A stretch of 40,777 nucleotides of DNA from an uncultured Myxococcales bacterium. GTDB taxonomy: Bacteria > Myxococcota_A > UBA9042 > DTJE01. A program made the translations under genes and the position numbers. Below, in pieces: positions 27,256 through 35,597 of the stretch. Every line of letters starts with the position of its first letter. Positions within the stretch are counted from its first letter, which is position 1. The notes beneath the pieces are model-generated. The model did no database searches and was not told the origin of the DNA. It saw only the letters and a program-made list of their open reading frames with translations. The stretch covers positions 1 to 40,777 of the forward strand of contig CAINDP010000231.1 of the NCBI GenBank assembly GCA_903847405.1. Direction: 5' to 3'.

Positions 27256-29511
27256 CTACGGCGACGCGGGTGTCATCAGGAAGGGGCGGATCTGCTTGAT
27301 TTTCAGTTGTCCCGTGCCCGCCTGGATCTTGAACTCCAGGTCCAGCAGGACGTCCGATCGGGCGTGCCCCTCCAGGTCCAAGGGGATCGTCGCGTCGATG
27401 GTCGCGATCAACCCGCCCAGCTCGTTCAACTGCGCGTCGGACAGGACGGGGATCCCCGGGGTCGCCAGCGTGGAACTGACCACCCGGTAGATGCGCGACA
27501 CCTGGCCCCCGGTGATCTCCAGGCGGTCGGTTTCCGGGATCTTCGAGGCGTCGTTGCTGACCACCTTTTCGTCCCCGATCTGTGCGTTGACCAGGATCCG
27601 GCGGTCCGTGGGATCGGCGGGATCCCCCGTGAACGCGACCCCGTTGGCCTGTTCGTCGGGGAAGCCCAGGCTGACCAGCACGGCCATGCCCGCGGACTCC
27701 TGGGGCACCTGGTACCAGTCCCGTTCGTCCCAGGCCACGTCGTTGTAGAGGCTGGCCCATACCTTGCGCAGGCCGCGCTCGATGTCCCGTTCCTTGCTTT
27801 CGGCCGGGTCGCAGGCGCTGGGACCCGCCCCGTCGCCGTCCAGCGTGTCGTCGGCGCAGACCGTGGTGCTGTCGTACAGTCCCGCCCCCGAAAACTCCAG
27901 CCCGTCCTCGACGTTGGACGACGACCGGAACCGGACCCGCACGTCCGTGCCGCCGAACACCGCGGCGATCTTCGCGACCAGCGCGGACACCAGGACCGGG
28001 GGCACGACGCCCGCGGTCTGGATGCGCGTCCGCAGCCCGGACAGCAACTGCTTGCGCAGCACGGCGTCCCCTGCCACCGCCGGGTCGGTCCCCAGCCGGC
28101 GGACGTACTCCCGCAAGGTGACGTCCTCGGCGGGGGTGACGCGCGTATCCGGGATCGTCGTGGCGTCCAGGAACGCCTCGAACGGCGCGAAGGGGATGCC
28201 GAAGCCCGGCACCTGGTAGCGTTCGTCCAGGATGGCGTACAGCTTCGCCAGGTTGGCGGCCTTGCCCCCGAAGCGCGTGACCAGCCCGACCGGCGTGTCG
28301 TCCACGTCCATCGCCGTCAGCCCGTCCAGCGCGTCGTAGGTGCGATCCACGATCGGCACGCCCTCCAGCCGGGGCCGATGGGCCGCCCACCACGCCTGGG
28401 CTTCGGCCTCGCTGGTTTCGGCGATGGCCCAGGAATCCCCCGGGGCGTCCACGGTCCCCTTCGTCACCGTCAGCCGGACCAGCTTCCCGTCCCAGGGCTC
28501 GAGCGCCGCCAGGGCATCCCGGACGAACAGGTTGGGCGTGCCCCGGCGGGCCATGCGGACGTTGACGTGGCTCAACTGCCACTGCCTCCCACCCGTGACC
28601 AGTCCCCCGATGATCGTCGCGACGTCGAAGGGCACGCTGTCCACCACCACGATGTCCCGGAAGCCGACCTGGCCCGTGGCCGCCGCCGCGTCGAACGCGT
28701 CCAGCGCATAGCGCCGCACCGTCCCGTAGGTGACCCCCGGCGTGTAGGCTTCCACCGTCACGTCGTCCTGTGCGGGGAATCCGATCGGGAAGCCCGGATC
28801 GATCCAGGTGCGCGCCCGGGCCGGTCCCATGGCGTCGAAGGGCTCGAAGGTCAGGACCAGGGGGCCGGCGGTCACGATCGACTGCAACTGCTGGTAGACC
28901 CGGCGCACCTCGGCCAGTTCCAACTGCTCCGACATCTTGTTCGCCGTGTACACCGTGAACCCGTACAGGTGGCCCTGCACGGGGTCGTCGATCCGGACCA
29001 GGTTCCCGGCGAAATAGGACCGCGTCGCCCGCACCGTCACCATCGCCATGTAGGACGGCAGGTCCAGGCCCGGCAGGAACACCGACGCCAGGAATTCCAT
29101 GTGGACCGGGTACCGCATCGCGTTCTGGACCAGGGGCGGGATCAGCGCCGGATCGTCGCGAACCGGAACCATGTACTTCGTGGCCCGCTCCCAGTTCGGG
29201 ACCCCGGTGGGCCCGATGGACAGCGCGTCGAAGGCGGCGTCGCTATCGACCATCCGGACACACGCCGGTCCCCGGGGATCGGGGTCGTCCGGATCGCAGG
29301 CCTTCAGCCAGTCCACGGTTTCCCCGCCCGGGTCGCCCGCGTCGCCGGCGAGGTCCCCGGCCAGGTCCCCTTCCTGCCCGGGATCGGCGCCGCTCCCGCC
29401 CTGCCCTGCGCACCCGGCAAGGACCGCCAGCGTCGCGAGGGCCCCGAGGGCCGCGAGGCAGGCAATCGTCCCCAGGCGGGTCCGGAAGGGAATTCGGCAC
29501 ACCGGCGTCAT
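27256..29511 (-). CDS. Lipoprotein with PEP/pyruvate-binding (PPDK N-terminal) ATP-grasp domain
   Basis: 751 residues with AGGAGG upstream. The signal peptide ends in a clear lipobox, VLAGC (Cys34), followed by a Gly/Asp-rich linker. A central domain of about 350 residues is not recognised. From about residue 413 the PPDK/PEP-synthase N-terminal fold begins with FGGKAANLAKL, continues with RFRSSSNVEDGLEFSGAGLY (about 527-546), and ends with LEFKI...IKQIRPF. These are the nucleotide-binding segments of PEP synthase, pyruvate phosphate dikinase and glucan water dikinase. The phosphohistidine and PEP-binding domains are absent. An ATP-grasp domain outside the cytoplasm is unusual. The gene follows a companion lipoprotein after 10 bp. 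Confidence 0.85.
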   Translation of the reverse strand: MTPVCRIPFRTRLGTIACLAALGALATLAVLAGCAGQGGSGADPGQEGDLAGDLAGDAGDPGGETVDWLKACDPDDPDPRGPACVRMVDSDAAFDALSIGPTGVPNWERATKYMVPVRDDPALIPPLVQNAMRYPVHMEFLASVFLPGLDLPSYMAMVTVRATRSYFAGNLVRIDDPVQGHLYGFTVYTANKMSEQLELAEVRRVYQQLQSIVTAGPLVLTFEPFDAMGPARARTWIDPGFPIGFPAQDDVTVEAYTPGVTYGTVRRYALDAFDAAAATGQVGFRDIVVVDSVPFDVATIIGGLVTGGRQWQLSHVNVRMARRGTPNLFVRDALAALEPWDGKLVRLTVTKGTVDAPGDSWAIAETSEAEAQAWWAAHRPRLEGVPIVDRTYDALDGLTAMDVDDTPVGLVTRFGGKAANLAKLYAILDERYQVPGFGIPFAPFEAFLDATTIPDTRVTPAEDVTLREYVRRLGTDPAVAGDAVLRKQLLSGLRTRIQTAGVVPPVLVSALVAKIAAVFGGTDVRVRFRSSSNVEDGLEFSGAGLYDSTTVCADDTLDGDGAGPSACDPAESKERDIERGLRKVWASLYNDVAWDERDWYQVPQESAGMAVLVSLGFPDEQANGVAFTGDPADPTDRRILVNAQIGDEKVVSNDASKIPETDRLEITGGQVSRIYRVVSSTLATPGIPVLSDAQLNELGGLIATIDATIPLDLEGHARSDVLLDLEFKIQAGTGQLKIKQIRPFLMTPASP

Positions 29512-29521
29512 CCAGACCTCC

Positions 29522-30709
29522 TCACTCCCGCGCCAACTGCAGGTTCCGCGCGCTGCCCACGAACAGTTCGACGTCCTGCCCGCCCACGGACTGCACGTCC
29601 CGGCTGTACCGCGTGATGCGGCTGCACTTCATCATCCACTGCCCATCGCACGACAGATGGATCAGTTCGTCCAGGAGGGCGCCGTCCACCACGACCTGCC
29701 CGTCGCCATCCGGCAGGTCGCAGACGATGGCGCCCCCCAGGGGGTTCGGATCGTGGGACCCCACCGCCAGGATCACCTGGATGCGCGATGTCGGATCGGC
29801 CGGGGTCCAGCGGACGGTGGACGAGTGGCCCGCCAGAATCGAAACGACGCTGGTGGGCAGGGTCAGGGGCGCCACGCCCCGGGCCGTGAACGTCATGGGC
29901 GGGAGGTCGCCGCCGGAGGTCGATGCCGTGATCACGTCGCCGGCGTCGAACAGGTCGTTCTGGTCCGGCAGCGCCGCGGCCTTGTACCGGTCCAGGTCGT
30001 CCGGGGTCATCGACACCGGCGTCTTCAGCCCGCCCAGCGTGACGGTGCCCACGTCATAGTGCGGCGGCAGCGGAACGCACATCCCGTAGTCGAACACCTC
30101 GGGCGGAACGTCCGGGTTGTCGACGCAGACCTGGTCCTCGTCGCACCAGCGCTGGGTCTGGTCGGCCGAGTAGCACTCCACGCCCTTGTCCAGGCACAGG
30201 CACTGGCCCACGCAGTCGTCCGTCATGATCCCGGGGTCGTACAGGGTGCACGAGCCCACGGTGGTCTTCTTCGTCGCGAACTGCAGGGTATGCGGCAGGG
30301 CCCGGTTGAAGGACGGCTGCGTGGCGAAGTAGGCCCGCACGCCGCCGAACCACTGGGTCTTCAGGTACCACTGGTCGCAGGTGTCGTTGATCTCGACGGC
30401 GGAGATCCAGCCCCAGGCCGAGGGCCCGTCGGGAACGTCGGCTGCGTCGGTTGCGTCGGCGACATCCGTCGAACCGCCGTCGTCGGGGCCCGGGTCGTCG
30501 GCGACCCCCGGATCATCGGCCACCCCCGGATCGCCGAACCCATCGTCCGCCACATCCGGGCCGGCCGTGTCGGCGCCCGGGTCCCCGCCCGGATCGGGGG
30601 CGATCACCGAAGGCGCCGAGGAGGACGGGCACCCGCCGGCCGCCAGAGCCAGCACCATCAGGACTGCGGCCACCGCGGGCCGTGCAACGGTCGTCCAACG
30701 CGCCATCAT
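29522..30709 (-). CDS. Cys-containing lipoprotein, companion of the ATP-grasp lipoprotein
   Basis: 395 residues from the ATG at 30709 with AAGGAG 8 bp upstream. The lipobox is LAAGGC. A long Asp/Pro/Gly/Ala linker follows, including DPGVADDPGVADDPGPDDGG. The body begins at about residue 95 (WGWISAVEINDTCDQWYLKT) and holds a cysteine cluster (CVGQCLCLDKGVECY, WCDEDQVC) likely to form disulfides, then a beta-rich C-terminus with SILAGHSSTVRWTP and SCDGQWMMKCSRI. I do not recognise a family. The 10-bp gap to the next gene indicates one operon. Confidence 0.82.
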   Translation of the reverse strand: MMARWTTVARPAVAAVLMVLALAAGGCPSSSAPSVIAPDPGGDPGADTAGPDVADDGFGDPGVADDPGVADDPGPDDGGSTDVADATDAADVPDGPSAWGWISAVEINDTCDQWYLKTQWFGGVRAYFATQPSFNRALPHTLQFATKKTTVGSCTLYDPGIMTDDCVGQCLCLDKGVECYSADQTQRWCDEDQVCVDNPDVPPEVFDYGMCVPLPPHYDVGTVTLGGLKTPVSMTPDDLDRYKAAALPDQNDLFDAGDVITASTSGGDLPPMTFTARGVAPLTLPTSVVSILAGHSSTVRWTPADPTSRIQVILAVGSHDPNPLGGAIVCDLPDGDGQVVVDGALLDELIHLSCDGQWMMKCSRITRYSRDVQSVGGQDVELFVGSARNLQLARE

Positions 30710-30733
30710 GTTCCACTCCTTGATCACGGCCCT

Positions 30734-30739
30734 ATTCTA
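30734..30739 (-). promoter_or_regulatory. Candidate -10 box of the lipoprotein operon
   Basis: Minus strand TAGAAT lies 24 bp before the ATG at 30709. The same hexamer serves as the candidate -10 at two other places in the window. Confidence 0.35.
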
Positions 30740-30810
30740 CGACATTGCCGCGCACCGGCGCCGCTGGCCTTCCGGAAGGGATGGTGCGACCATCGCGCCG
30801 GAGGAACCCC

Positions 30811-31137
30811 ATGCAATCGCCCGGCGGGCAGCGACTTTCCGAACTGGAACTCTTTGCCGGGATCGTTCGGCACCTGGTCCAACGGGACGGCTTCCCGCAC
30901 TTCCTCCCGACGGTCTTCCTCCCCGCCCGGGGCGAGGTCCGGATCCTGGACGACACGCCGCAGGACGCCGATCACGAACAGGCGGCACTGCGCTGGGTGG
31001 CGGAACACGCGCTGCCGGACCAGGAAGTCCTGGTGGCGTTCCAGGTTGAGGCGTCGCGCTTCAAGATCGTTCGCCGTGCCGGCCCCGTTCGGGAGGAAGG
31101 CCTGTTCGACATCGACGACGAGGCGGAGGGCGGGTAG
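30811..31137 (+). CDS. Small uncharacterised cytoplasmic protein
   Basis: 108 residues from an ATG preceded by GGAGG (an in-frame ATG 30 bp upstream has no site). The sequence has an amphipathic helix (SELELFAGIVRHLVQRDGFP), a strand pair and the acidic C-terminus FDIDDEAEGG. No family is recognised. The methyltransferase begins 36 bp downstream on the same strand and may be co-transcribed. Confidence 0.6.
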   Translation: MQSPGGQRLSELELFAGIVRHLVQRDGFPHFLPTVFLPARGEVRILDDTPQDADHEQAALRWVAEHALPDQEVLVAFQVEASRFKIVRRAGPVREEGLFDIDDEAEGG

Positions 31138-31173
31138 CGGGTAGCGGCGCGATTGCGAGGAAAGGAGGCGACC

Positions 31174-31941
31174 ATGGAAATGGACATGTGGAAGTTCTTT
31201 GGCATCACGCACACGGACCATACGGTGATGAACCCGATGAGCCTGGCCAAGACGGAGGAACTCATCGAGTGCCTGCGTCTGCCTGACGCAGGTCGCATCG
31301 TGGATGTGGCCTGCGGGAAGGCGGAGTTCCTTTGCCGGGTGGCTGAGCGGTATGCGGTGACAGGTACCGGCATCGACCTGTCCCCCTTCACCATCGAGGA
31401 GGCGCGGAGGAACGTGGCGGTCCGCGGACTGGAAGGGCGCATCGAATTGCTCCACATGGACGGGGGGGCCTATCAGCCCGCCCCCGGGGCGAAGCTGGAC
31501 CTGGCCTCGTGCATTGGCGGTTCGTGGATCCACCACGGGCACCAGGGAACCCTGGAGGCGCTTGGCGGGATGGTGCAGCCAGGGGGACTCGTGCTGGTCG
31601 GCGAACCCTTCTGGAGGAGGGCGCCGGATCCGGACTACCTGAAGCGGACCGGGCAGGATGCCGGTATGTGGGGAACGCACGCCGGCAACGTGCAGACCGG
31701 TGTGGACCTGGGCCTCTCGCTCCTGTACACGGTGGTGTCCAACGAGGACGATTGGGACCGGTACGAGGGACTCCAGTGGCAAGCGGCCGAACGCTATGCT
31801 GCCGACCATCCCGACGACCCGGACGTGGTGCCGCTGCTGCAGACCGCGAGGGGAAATCGAGACGCCTACCTTCGATGGGGACGGGACTGCCTCGGCTGGG
31901 CCATGTACCTGTTCCAGAAGCCGCGTGGGTCCCGACCCTAG
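31174..31941 (+). CDS. Class I SAM-dependent methyltransferase
   Basis: 255 residues from the ATG preceded by AAAGGAGG; a longer frame from 31153 lacks a site. The SAM-binding fold is shown by motif I VDVACGKAEFLCRVAE, the acidic residue ending strand 2 in GTGIDLSPFTIEEAR, and motif IV-like LDLASCIGGSWIHHG, followed by GGLVLVGEPFW. The substrate is unknown. It is the last gene before the MazF/MazE pair and the cassette array. The 84 bp after it (31942-32025) show no feature, and no attI or integrase is seen there. Confidence 0.85.
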   Translation: MEMDMWKFFGITHTDHTVMNPMSLAKTEELIECLRLPDAGRIVDVACGKAEFLCRVAERYAVTGTGIDLSPFTIEEARRNVAVRGLEGRIELLHMDGGAYQPAPGAKLDLASCIGGSWIHHGHQGTLEALGGMVQPGGLVLVGEPFWRRAPDPDYLKRTGQDAGMWGTHAGNVQTGVDLGLSLLYTVVSNEDDWDRYEGLQWQAAERYAADHPDDPDVVPLLQTARGNRDAYLRWGRDCLGWAMYLFQKPRGSRP

Positions 31942-32025
31942 GTTCGGACGGCCTCGTGGTTTGCTGCGCCTCAGTGCCTCGCGGGCTGGCTGCGCGACTA
32001 TCCGGCCAGGGCCGCTTCGACCGGA

Positions 32026-32367
32026 TCAGGGCGCGAACATCTCCTGGAGGATCGTCAGGCATTGACCGACGACGTTCGACGAAAGAGTTCCCAATCGACG
32101 AACCATCCGTTCGCGGTCAACGGTTCGAATCTGATCAAGAACGATATGGCCCTGCTTGCCTTGGAAGGTGCAGACCACCCGGAACGGGTAGGCGTGGCTT
32201 CCCGTCGTCAGCGGCGCGACGACGTAGGTGTGAACGTGTTGATTCAAATCGTCGGGGGAAACCACGACACATGGGCGTGTTTTGCGGATCTCTTGCCAAC
32301 GCGTCGGGTCCAGTTCCACCAGGAAGATGTCGCCACGGGAAACCGTGCCAGGACTCACCATTCCCAT
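32026..32367 (-). CDS. MazF/PemK-family endoribonuclease toxin
   Basis: 113 residues. SRGDIFLVELDPTRWQEIRK, TRPCVVVSPDDLNQ, YVVAPLTT and GHIVLDQIRTVDRERMV are the classic MazF/PemK motifs. It should cleave mRNA at short specific sequences when not bound by its antitoxin. The start overlaps the antitoxin gene by 13 bp; ATG at 32367 or 32361 are both possible. It lies immediately left of the first attC-like site, in reverse orientation. Confidence 0.93.
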   Translation of the reverse strand: MGMVSPGTVSRGDIFLVELDPTRWQEIRKTRPCVVVSPDDLNQHVHTYVVAPLTTGSHAYPFRVVCTFQGKQGHIVLDQIRTVDRERMVRRLGTLSSNVVGQCLTILQEMFAP

Positions 32368-32603
32368 TCCTCGCGATCGAACTTCGTGGAAGTCTCAGGA
32401 TCGAGGAGCTTGTCATCACCTCGCGCGGCCATTTGTGCGGCGGCTTCCGCCCATCCTTCCCGCCGAGGCGAAGCGCGCGAGATGATGATTTTCCCCTCCT
32501 TCACGGTCAACTCGACCGTGTCGGCAAGACCGGCCTGCTCGATCAACGGCTTCGGGATTCTCACTCCACGCGAGTTCCCGATTCGAACCAAGTGCGCTCT
32601 CAT
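32355..32603 (-). CDS. MazE/AbrB-family antitoxin
   Basis: 82 residues with GGAGG 6-7 bp before the ATG. The N-terminus HLVRIGNSRGVRIPKPLIEQ is the swapped-hairpin AbrB/MazE DNA-binding fold. The C-terminal tail (PETSTKFDREEWEW) is acidic and aromatic, as needed to fill the MazF groove. It is translated just ahead of the toxin, with overlapping reading frames. Confidence 0.92.
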   Translation of the reverse strand: MRAHLVRIGNSRGVRIPKPLIEQAGLADTVELTVKEGKIIISRASPRREGWAEAAAQMAARGDDKLLDPETSTKFDREEWEW

Positions 32604-32626
32604 CTTGCACCTCCGAACGTGGTGAC

Positions 32627-32655
32627 AGAGTACCCAAACAAAAGCGTCGCATCAA
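32627..32655 (-). promoter_or_regulatory. Predicted promoter of the mazEF-like operon
   Basis: Minus strand TTGATG (32655-32650), 17 bp, TACTCT (32632-32627), with a normal leader of about 20 nt and a strong ribosome-binding site. It differs from the cassette promoters, which lack a leader. Confidence 0.45.
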
Positions 32656-32740
32656 ATCGAGTCCCGAGGTTGCTTGGAGCAAGCGCGCTCACCTGCGGTG
32701 GCCCATGACGCGGCGCACGTTGGGATGGGCTCCCCGGTCG

Positions 32741-32914
32741 GTTGAACGGCTTGCGCGTGAGTGTCGCCCGCGTCCCGGCAGCGCAGCGGGCGGGTTCGGC
32801 GCGGCCCTTGCCCCGCGGCCGTCTGGTTGTCACGAGGCGTCAACGATGTTTGAGCCGCGGGACAAGGCAAGGACCGCGACGAAAGTGGGCGTCCACTGCA
32901 TGCGCTGGTTGGAC
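32741..32914. repeat. attC-like site 1 (type I)
   Basis: 174 bp, left core GTTGAAC, right core GTTGGAC. Interior shows GGCTTGCGCGTGAGTG, CTTGCCCCGCGGCC and GAGCCGCGGGACAAGGCAAG. The predicted neighbour core to its left would be GTTCAAC; none is seen between 31,900 and 32,740, so this may be the end of the array. The 32604-33027 gap otherwise holds only promoters. Confidence 0.88.
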
Positions 32915-32969
32915 CGCTCCTTCGTGGTTCCAGAGGTTCCCCATCGGTACCGGGATGACCGGATTCTCG

Positions 32970-32999
32970 TTGGACCTCTCGACCGGACGGGTCTACAGT
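32970..32999 (+). promoter_or_regulatory. Candidate promoter of the ZU5/Lcl lipoprotein cassette
   Basis: TTGGAC (32970-32975), 18 bp, TACAGT (32994-32999), about 28 bp before the ATG, inside the cassette. Confidence 0.38.
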
Positions 33000-33027
33000 C
33001 AACGGCACTCGAGAAGGCGATTCTCCC

Positions 33028-34047
33028 ATGAAGACTGCCGCCCTGCTTTTCCTGTCGGTTCCGCTGGGATTGCTGCTCGGTTGCGGGTCTGATGACGCGG
33101 GGAAGGCATCGCCGGACCCCAACGAGGGACGGGTCTTCACCGCGAGCATCACCGCGGTCGATGGCGGGACCGTCGTAACCGAGGGCGGCACCGCGTCGGT
33201 CAAAATCCCTGCCGGTGCCCTCACCGGGGACACCGATATCACCATCGGCGTGGAGACGGGCGAGGAAGGTACCTGGTCCAGTGTCTACAATCTGGGACCG
33301 GACGAGACCGTGTTCTCGGCGCCGGTCACGATCTCCATCGCGTATGACGGGACTCTCGGCGAGGATCGGAAGGCCGTACTCGCCTGGAAGGACGGCGCGA
33401 CTTGGACCCCCATCGCGGGTTCCACGACCAGCGGAGGGAAGGTCTCGGCCACGACAAAGCACTTCAGCCGGTTCTCGATCGTCATCCTCGAGGTCGATCG
33501 GGTGGATGACCCCATGAATCAGGGCACGGGCGACGAAGCGGCCATGACCTATTCCACCTGGACGGACCCGACCACGCAGTTGACGTGGCAGTACCCGACT
33601 GCGGTGAACTGGATGGGGTGGCAGGAGGCAGTGGACTACTGCGCCCGGCTGAACCTGGACGGCGACGGGTGGCACCTGCCGACGATCGGCGAACTGCGCT
33701 CGCTGATCCGGAACTGTCCCGCGACCCAAACCGGTGGGACCTGCGGGGTGACGGACGGCTGTCTGGAGCAGTTCCAGTGCTGGGGCGAGACCGGCATCTG
33801 CAACGGATGCGCGGACGGCGGCTGTAACTGGGCTCACGATCTGTTCTACGAAGGCGAAGGCAGTTGCCTGCCCCCCTACTGGTCGTCGTCGACCTACACA
33901 AACAGCGCGTGGAGCGAGCCCCCTCCGCCCGAAGAGGACATGGCATGGGGCGTAATGTTCGCCGGGGGCGCCATCACGATGTTCGACAAGACACCGTCGA
34001 ACCCGTTGCAGGAATGGAAGGTCCGATGCGTGCGTCCCGCGCTGTAG
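33028..34047 (+). CDS. Cassette lipoprotein with ZU5-like and Lcl/DUF1566 domains
   Basis: 339 residues. The signal peptide ends in the lipobox GLLLGC (Cys19). A ZU5-like beta domain follows (GTVVTEGGTASVKIPAGALT, about 46-150). The C-terminal part has the DUF1566/Lcl fold: TDPTTQLTWQYPT, WQEAVDYCARLNLDGDGWHL, PTIGELRSLI and YWSSSTY, ending in VRCVRPAL. Several cysteines (CGVTDGC, CNGCADGGCNW) should form disulfides. Lcl domains occur in surface adhesins and collagen-like proteins, so a surface binding role is plausible. It is the sole gene of its cassette and points toward site 2. Confidence 0.85.
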   Translation: MKTAALLFLSVPLGLLLGCGSDDAGKASPDPNEGRVFTASITAVDGGTVVTEGGTASVKIPAGALTGDTDITIGVETGEEGTWSSVYNLGPDETVFSAPVTISIAYDGTLGEDRKAVLAWKDGATWTPIAGSTTSGGKVSATTKHFSRFSIVILEVDRVDDPMNQGTGDEAAMTYSTWTDPTTQLTWQYPTAVNWMGWQEAVDYCARLNLDGDGWHLPTIGELRSLIRNCPATQTGGTCGVTDGCLEQFQCWGETGICNGCADGGCNWAHDLFYEGEGSCLPPYWSSSTYTNSAWSEPPPPEEDMAWGVMFAGGAITMFDKTPSNPLQEWKVRCVRPAL

Positions 34048-34131
34048 ACAACTGCGATCTCCGCGCTCACAGATACCACGGCATCCGTGGGGCCCGCTGA
34101 CGTGGCCCATCGCAGGAGCGTTCCTGCGTCG

Positions 34132-34309
34132 GTCCAACGGCTTGCGCATGAGTGGCAAACCCCGGCGCCCGGCCCGCAGGGACGGGCATCCGGCGCGGTC
34201 CCTGCGGACCCGCCCGACACGATCGTTCGCCTACCAGAGCGTGATGAAGGCGGGGCCATAGCAGGGACCGTGACGGAAGGGGTTTGTCCAATCCACGCGC
34301 TGGTTCGAC
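34132..34309. repeat. attC-like site 2 (type II)
   Basis: 178 bp, left core GTCCAAC, right core GTTCGAC. Arms keep CGGCTTGCGCATGAGTGG and CACGCGCTGG, but the interior differs from type I: GCAAACCCCGG near the left pairs with GGGGTTTG near the right, and GGTCCCTGC pairs with GCAGGGACC. Flanks from 34048 to 34393 hold no gene. Confidence 0.88.
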
Positions 34310-34393
34310 CGCCCCTGGTTCGCGCGTCTAACAGGTTTGATTTCGGATCCGTTTTCTGCCACGATTCGAGTCGGTTCTTGACGAGGTGTCTCC

Positions 34394-34687
34394 ATGAGGC
34401 CGTTTCAGTTGTCCACTGATGTCGTCTCCATCGGGGAGTTGAAGGTCCAAGCCGCGCGCATTCTTCAGCGGGTCAACAAGGACCGCTGCCCGATCGTGAT
34501 CACCCAACACGGAAAGCCCGCCGCGGTTCTCGTGTCCACGCAGGACTACGACCAGATGGCCGACCACGCCCGGTTCATGCTGGCAGTCCAGCGGGGACTC
34601 GACGACGTGCAGGCAGGCCGAGTCGTTGATGACAAGGAAGTCGATGCCGCGCTTGAGGAGGCATTCAAGAGCGGAGCGAGGAAGTGA
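34394..34687 (+). CDS. Phd/YefM-family antitoxin
   Basis: 97 residues. The N-terminus has the Phd/YefM fold: VVSIGELKVQAARILQRVNK, PIVITQHGKPAAVLVSTQDY. The C-terminal half (about 55-97) is an acidic helical toxin-binding tail, DDVQAGRVVDDKEVDAALEE. GAGGTG precedes the ATG. It overlaps the toxin gene by 4 bp (GTGA), a typical translational coupling. Confidence 0.92.
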   Translation: MRPFQLSTDVVSIGELKVQAARILQRVNKDRCPIVITQHGKPAAVLVSTQDYDQMADHARFMLAVQRGLDDVQAGRVVDDKEVDAALEEAFKSGARK

Positions 34688-34995
34688 GACTGCGTTGGAC
34701 GTTCGGAGCTCGCGATGACCTGGTGGCGATCGCCCGATTCATCGCGGAAAGCAATGAACCTGCGGCCCGCAAGTGGATTGGTCGACTTCGCGCGCAGGCC
34801 AAGAAAGCAACGCGCTTTCCCAACTCTGGACGAGTCGTTCCCGAGCTCGGTCGCGAGGATGTCCGCGAATTCATCTTCCGCGGATACCGGATTCTCTGTC
34901 TCCTCCGCGATGACGACGTTTTCGTGCTCAGCATCTTCGAAGGTCACAGACAGATTCGGCTTACAGACGACGACCTCGAAAAGACGGACGAGTAG
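34684..34995 (+). CDS. RelE/ParE-superfamily toxin
   Basis: 103 residues starting at a GTG that overlaps the antitoxin stop. LRWTFGARDDLVAIARFIAE, AARKWIGRLRAQ, FPNSGRVVPELGREDVREFI, FRGYRILCLL and VFVLSIFEGHRQI are RelE/ParE-type motifs. The R-E-x-I-x-x-x-Y-R-I core fits the ParE branch (gyrase poison), but RelE ribosome-dependent nuclease activity cannot be excluded. It completes the toxin-antitoxin cassette 34304-35201. Confidence 0.9.
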   Translation: MRLRWTFGARDDLVAIARFIAESNEPAARKWIGRLRAQAKKATRFPNSGRVVPELGREDVREFIFRGYRILCLLRDDDVFVLSIFEGHRQIRLTDDDLEKTDE

Positions 34996-35039
34996 GCGCC
35001 CTCCCCCGCTCTAGGGACTTACGAATCAATTCCTGGTCG

Positions 35040-35207
35040 GTCGAACGGCTTGCGCGTCAGTGGCGGCCACGTCCGGCCGCAGGCCGGTTCGGCGCGGTCC
35101 TTGCCCCGCGGCCGCCAGGCAGTCCCGAAGCGTTGAAGATTCTTGAGCCGCGGGACAAGGCAAGGACCGTGACGAAAGTGGCCGTCCACTACATGCGCTG
35201 GTTGGAC
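35040..35207. repeat. attC-like site 3 (type I)
   Basis: 168 bp, left core GTCGAAC, right core GTTGGAC. Interior has GTGGCGGCCACGTC, GGCCGCAGGCCGG, CTTGCCCCGCGGCC and GAGCCGCGGGACAAGGCAAG. The 34996-35300 interval holds nothing else recognisable. Confidence 0.9.
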
Positions 35208-35300
35208 CTTCCCGCTGAGGCGTGGCGCGGGCTACATGCCCTACCCGCTTGGGCACACAGCGAGGCCGTCATCGAAGGGAGAGCGTCCGATTCTGCGCGT

Positions 35301-35597
35301 TCACGGCGCCCGTCTCAAGGCGTCCGAGACGGCCTTCGGATTCTTTGCAGCGACCATGAGGAGCGCGCGGGCCGGCCCCTCGGGGACGCGTCTGCCCTGC
35401 TCCCAGTTACGCAGGGTCGAAACGCTGACCCCGATCATCTGGGCGAACTCAACCTGCGACTGGTGAAGGGAAGAGCGAATCCGCTTCACGTCGGCAGGCT
35501 GGTACTCAAAGACCCGACTGGGCTTGGCCTCCCCACGCAGAATGGCGGCACCCTGCTCCATGCTCGTCATCAGGAGGTCGAAATCTTCCTTCTTCAT
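35301..35597 (-). CDS. HigA-like XRE-family antitoxin
   Basis: 98 residues from the ATG that overlaps the toxin stop by 4 bp (ATGA). The N-terminus KKEDFDLLMTSMEQGAAILR and the helix-turn-helix DVKRIRSSLHQSQVEFAQMI, SVSTLRNWEQGRRVPEGPAR are typical of HigA-type antitoxins that follow their toxin. It should bind the toxin and repress their shared promoter. It is read against the neighbouring plus-strand cassettes. Confidence 0.92.
   Translation of the reverse strand: MKKEDFDLLMTSMEQGAAILRGEAKPSRVFEYQPADVKRIRSSLHQSQVEFAQMIGVSVSTLRNWEQGRRVPEGPARALLMVAAKNPKAVSDALRRAP

Noticed and set aside
31942-32025. Possible attI site left of MazF.
   Set aside because: No GTTCAAC core (required by site 1), no direct repeats typical of attI and no integrase gene nearby.
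34324-34332. A second attC-like core, GTCTAAC, just after site 2.
   Set aside because: No matching GTTxxxx partner or hairpin arms follow, and the cassette rule is already satisfied by sites 2 and 3.
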